Assembly: GCA_016203335.1 (NCBI GenBank)
Contig: JACQNA010000088.1
Span: 1-22,006 of the forward strand
From: Candidatus Woesearchaeota archaeon
GTDB lineage: Archaea > Nanobdellota > Nanobdellia > Woesearchaeales > JACQNA01
DNA length: 22,006 bases
Direction: 5' to 3'
Below, in pieces: positions 20,910-22,006 of this stretch. A model generated the notes under the pieces. The model did not search any database and was not told the origin of the DNA. It worked only from the letters and a program-made list of their open reading frames with translations. The translations under genes and the position numbers were made by a program. Every line of letters begins with the position of its first letter. Position 1 is the first letter of the stretch.

Positions 20910-21299
20910 CTACCTTGCGTTATCAACCATCTCCATGACATCCTTCTCAGCTTGTTCTGCCTCCTTCCGGCCTACTTCCGGAAAGAGCTGGGAAATCATC
21001 GTCGGCTTCATCCCGGCAATCTTTACTGTTTCATTTTCCTCCAGAACATTGATCTTGCAGGGCATGCAGAGGGAGATGAGCCTGTTCTTGCTGAGGAACT
21101 GATGTGCATGCTTGCCTGAGCAGATCTCGATTATTTTTAGCGGCTTTTGGCTGAATCCCTTGGCAGCCAGCCGTTCCCTGATATCATACACCTGAAATAA
21201 TGTCCAGCCCTTTTGCTCAACAGCCTGCAAGACAGAAACAACAGCATCGTCAAAACTCTTTTTTGTTTCAACAATGTATGCGAAATCGTCTGTGTTCAT
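20910..21299 (-). CDS. DUF302 domain protein
   Basis: The 129-residue cytoplasmic protein belongs to the DUF302 family: the N-terminal strand-helix (FAYIVETKKSFDDAVVSVLQ), GWTLFQVYDIRERLAAKG, and the core IIEICSGKHAHQFLS with LISLCMPCKINVLEE. C60, H64, H66, C78 and C81 lie together and could hold a metal (inference). The function of DUF302 is unknown. The gene is the last of a minus-strand operon; its ATG at 21299 has a ribosome site GGTGAGGT eight bases upstream, within the end of the preceding SHOCT gene. Confidence 0.9.
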   Translation of the reverse strand: MNTDDFAYIVETKKSFDDAVVSVLQAVEQKGWTLFQVYDIRERLAAKGFSQKPLKIIEICSGKHAHQFLSKNRLISLCMPCKINVLEENETVKIAGMKPTMISQLFPEVGRKEAEQAEKDVMEMVDNAR

Positions 21300-21308
21300 G
21301 GCAAAACC

Positions 21309-21608
21309 TCACCTCAGTTCTTTTTTCATTTCCTCATACTGCTTTTTGGAAATCTCCCCAGAAGCGTATCTTTTCTTAAGTATGTTTGATGGATCTTCCT
21401 CTTTCTTGCCCGTCTGAGCTGCATTGACAAGGGTAACAGCCAGCCATATGAGCGCTCCCCAGAAAAGCAGCATAAAGAGAAATCCGAATCCCATGCCAAA
21501 GCCGATTATGCCGTATCCTCCCATCCCAAAACTGCCGAACAGGAAAAGCAATGCTACACCTGCAAGAATCCAAACCCAGACATTCTTGTTTTTTTCCATA
21601 CGTATCAT
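21309..21608 (-). CDS. Small membrane protein with C-terminal SHOCT domain
   Basis: The 99-residue protein has two membrane helices (about 10-26 and 36-62, the second very rich in Gly, Phe and Met) and a C-terminal SHOCT domain (ILKKRYASGEISKKQYEEMK, 77-96). SHOCT is a short helical module found at the ends of many small membrane proteins, probably for oligomerisation. The ATG at 21608 overlaps the stop of the preceding SHOCT gene (ATGA); an in-frame ATG three codons on is an alternative. It lies between the Met-rich SHOCT gene and DUF302, so all three are likely one operon. Confidence 0.88.
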   Translation of the reverse strand: MIRMEKNKNVWVWILAGVALLFLFGSFGMGGYGIIGFGMGFGFLFMLLFWGALIWLAVTLVNAAQTGKKEEDPSNILKKRYASGEISKKQYEEMKKELR

Positions 21609-22006
21609 TCCCCCATCTCCTTTTTCATATCATCATATTGCTTTTTTGTTATTTCTCCTTTAGCGAATCTCTTTCTCAAGATATTAAGGGGTGTCTCGGA
21701 GGCAGTATTCTTTATTCCGAACCTATACACAATCCACACTACCAAGAAAATGACTGCGGCAAAAAGCAATATCCAGAACATGCCCCAATAGCCATAATTG
21801 TTGTATCCGTAACCAAGCGGGTAATTGCCCATCATTCCACCACCCATCATGTTCATCATCCGCATCATGCCCCCAGAACCCATCATTCCGCCAGACTCGC
21901 CGCAATATATGCTCTTTGCCATGCTGGTATGAAACTGCTCTTCTGCTTCAGAACCTTCTGGCAATCCCATCATCTTATGCATGAGCTCATGAGATTCTCC
22001 AGGATG
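21605..22006 (-). CDS. Met-rich SHOCT-domain membrane protein, partial
   Basis: The frame stays open to the window edge on the 5' side: HPGESHEL precedes the first in-window Met at 21982, and this reads smoothly into MHKMMGLPEGSEAEEQFH, so the true start is probably outside. Seen are an N-terminal soluble part with SIYCGES, a striking Met/Gly-rich stretch (GGMMGSGGMMRMMNMMGGGM, about residues 31-50 from the Met at 21982), one membrane helix (MFWILLFAAVIFLVVWIVY) and a C-terminal SHOCT domain (LRKRFAKGEITKKQYDDMKK). Repeated Met and the Cys and His could bind soft metals such as copper(I) (inference). It overlaps the next SHOCT gene by ATGA. Confidence 0.85.
   Translation of the reverse strand, partial: HPGESHELMHKMMGLPEGSEAEEQFHTSMAKSIYCGESGGMMGSGGMMRMMNMMGGGMMGNYPLGYGYNNYGYWGMFWILLFAAVIFLVVWIVYRFGIKNTASETPLNILRKRFAKGEITKKQYDDMKKEMGE

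Noticed and set aside
1..22006. CRISPR array, complete insertion sequence or rRNA
   Set aside because: No regularly spaced repeats, transposase-like proteins or rRNA segments were seen.

Overview
This window is archaeal chromosome. It carries an archaeal-type exosome (Rrp4, Rrp41, Rrp42), proteasome alpha subunit, SBDS, RNase P subunit Pop5, RNA polymerase subunit K, Cbf5, and ribosomal proteins eS19, eL39 and eL31 with PDCD5. Promoters are AT-rich TATA boxes; most first genes have one centred about 25-30 bases before the start codon, so their mRNAs should be nearly leaderless. Genes inside operons instead use GGTG/GGAGG Shine-Dalgarno sites or ATGA overlaps. Compact, divergent, mostly single-gene transcription units would suit a DPANN-type archaeon (Woesearchaeota-like), but that placement is inference from gene style only.

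Layout: (1) 1-5323: mostly separately promoted genes: a tiny Cys-containing protein, a sugar nucleotidyltransferase, a SAMHD1/dNTPase-like HD protein, a Nudix hydrolase interrupted in frame by a two-hairpin element, a small protein with a histidine-kinase H-box but no kinase domain, a phosphohexomutase, and an unknown protein. (2) 5349-6093, minus: an SdpI-family membrane protein and tRNA-Arg(CCG). (3) 6211-10792, plus: pop5 - psmA - SBDS - rrp4 - rrp41 - rrp42 - rpoK - DUF357, a tight version of the conserved archaeal exosome superoperon linking tRNA maturation, protein turnover, ribosome maturation and RNA decay. (4) 10789-12749, minus, visibly AT-richer: an M16 zinc peptidase and a VapBC toxin-antitoxin pair with a repeat-rich operator. 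(5) 12790-15297, minus: cbf5, then the operon eS19 - PDCD5 - eL39 - eL31; eL39 is a 57-residue gene. (6) 15529-20174, minus: a small zinc ribbon and an XRE regulator, a 379-residue helical unknown, and an Lhr-type superfamily 2 helicase with an altered Walker A motif. (7) 20299 to the end: a GDT1/TMEM165-family cation transporter on plus, then, convergent to it, a minus-strand operon of two SHOCT membrane proteins (one Met-rich and cut by the window edge) and a DUF302 protein.

The most notable points are the in-frame palindromic insertion in the Nudix gene with a possible relative after the GDT1 gene, the orphan H-box protein, rpoK-DUF357 at the end of the exosome operon, the Walker A change in the helicase, and several small or unknown genes. 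No CRISPR array, complete transposase or rRNA was seen.
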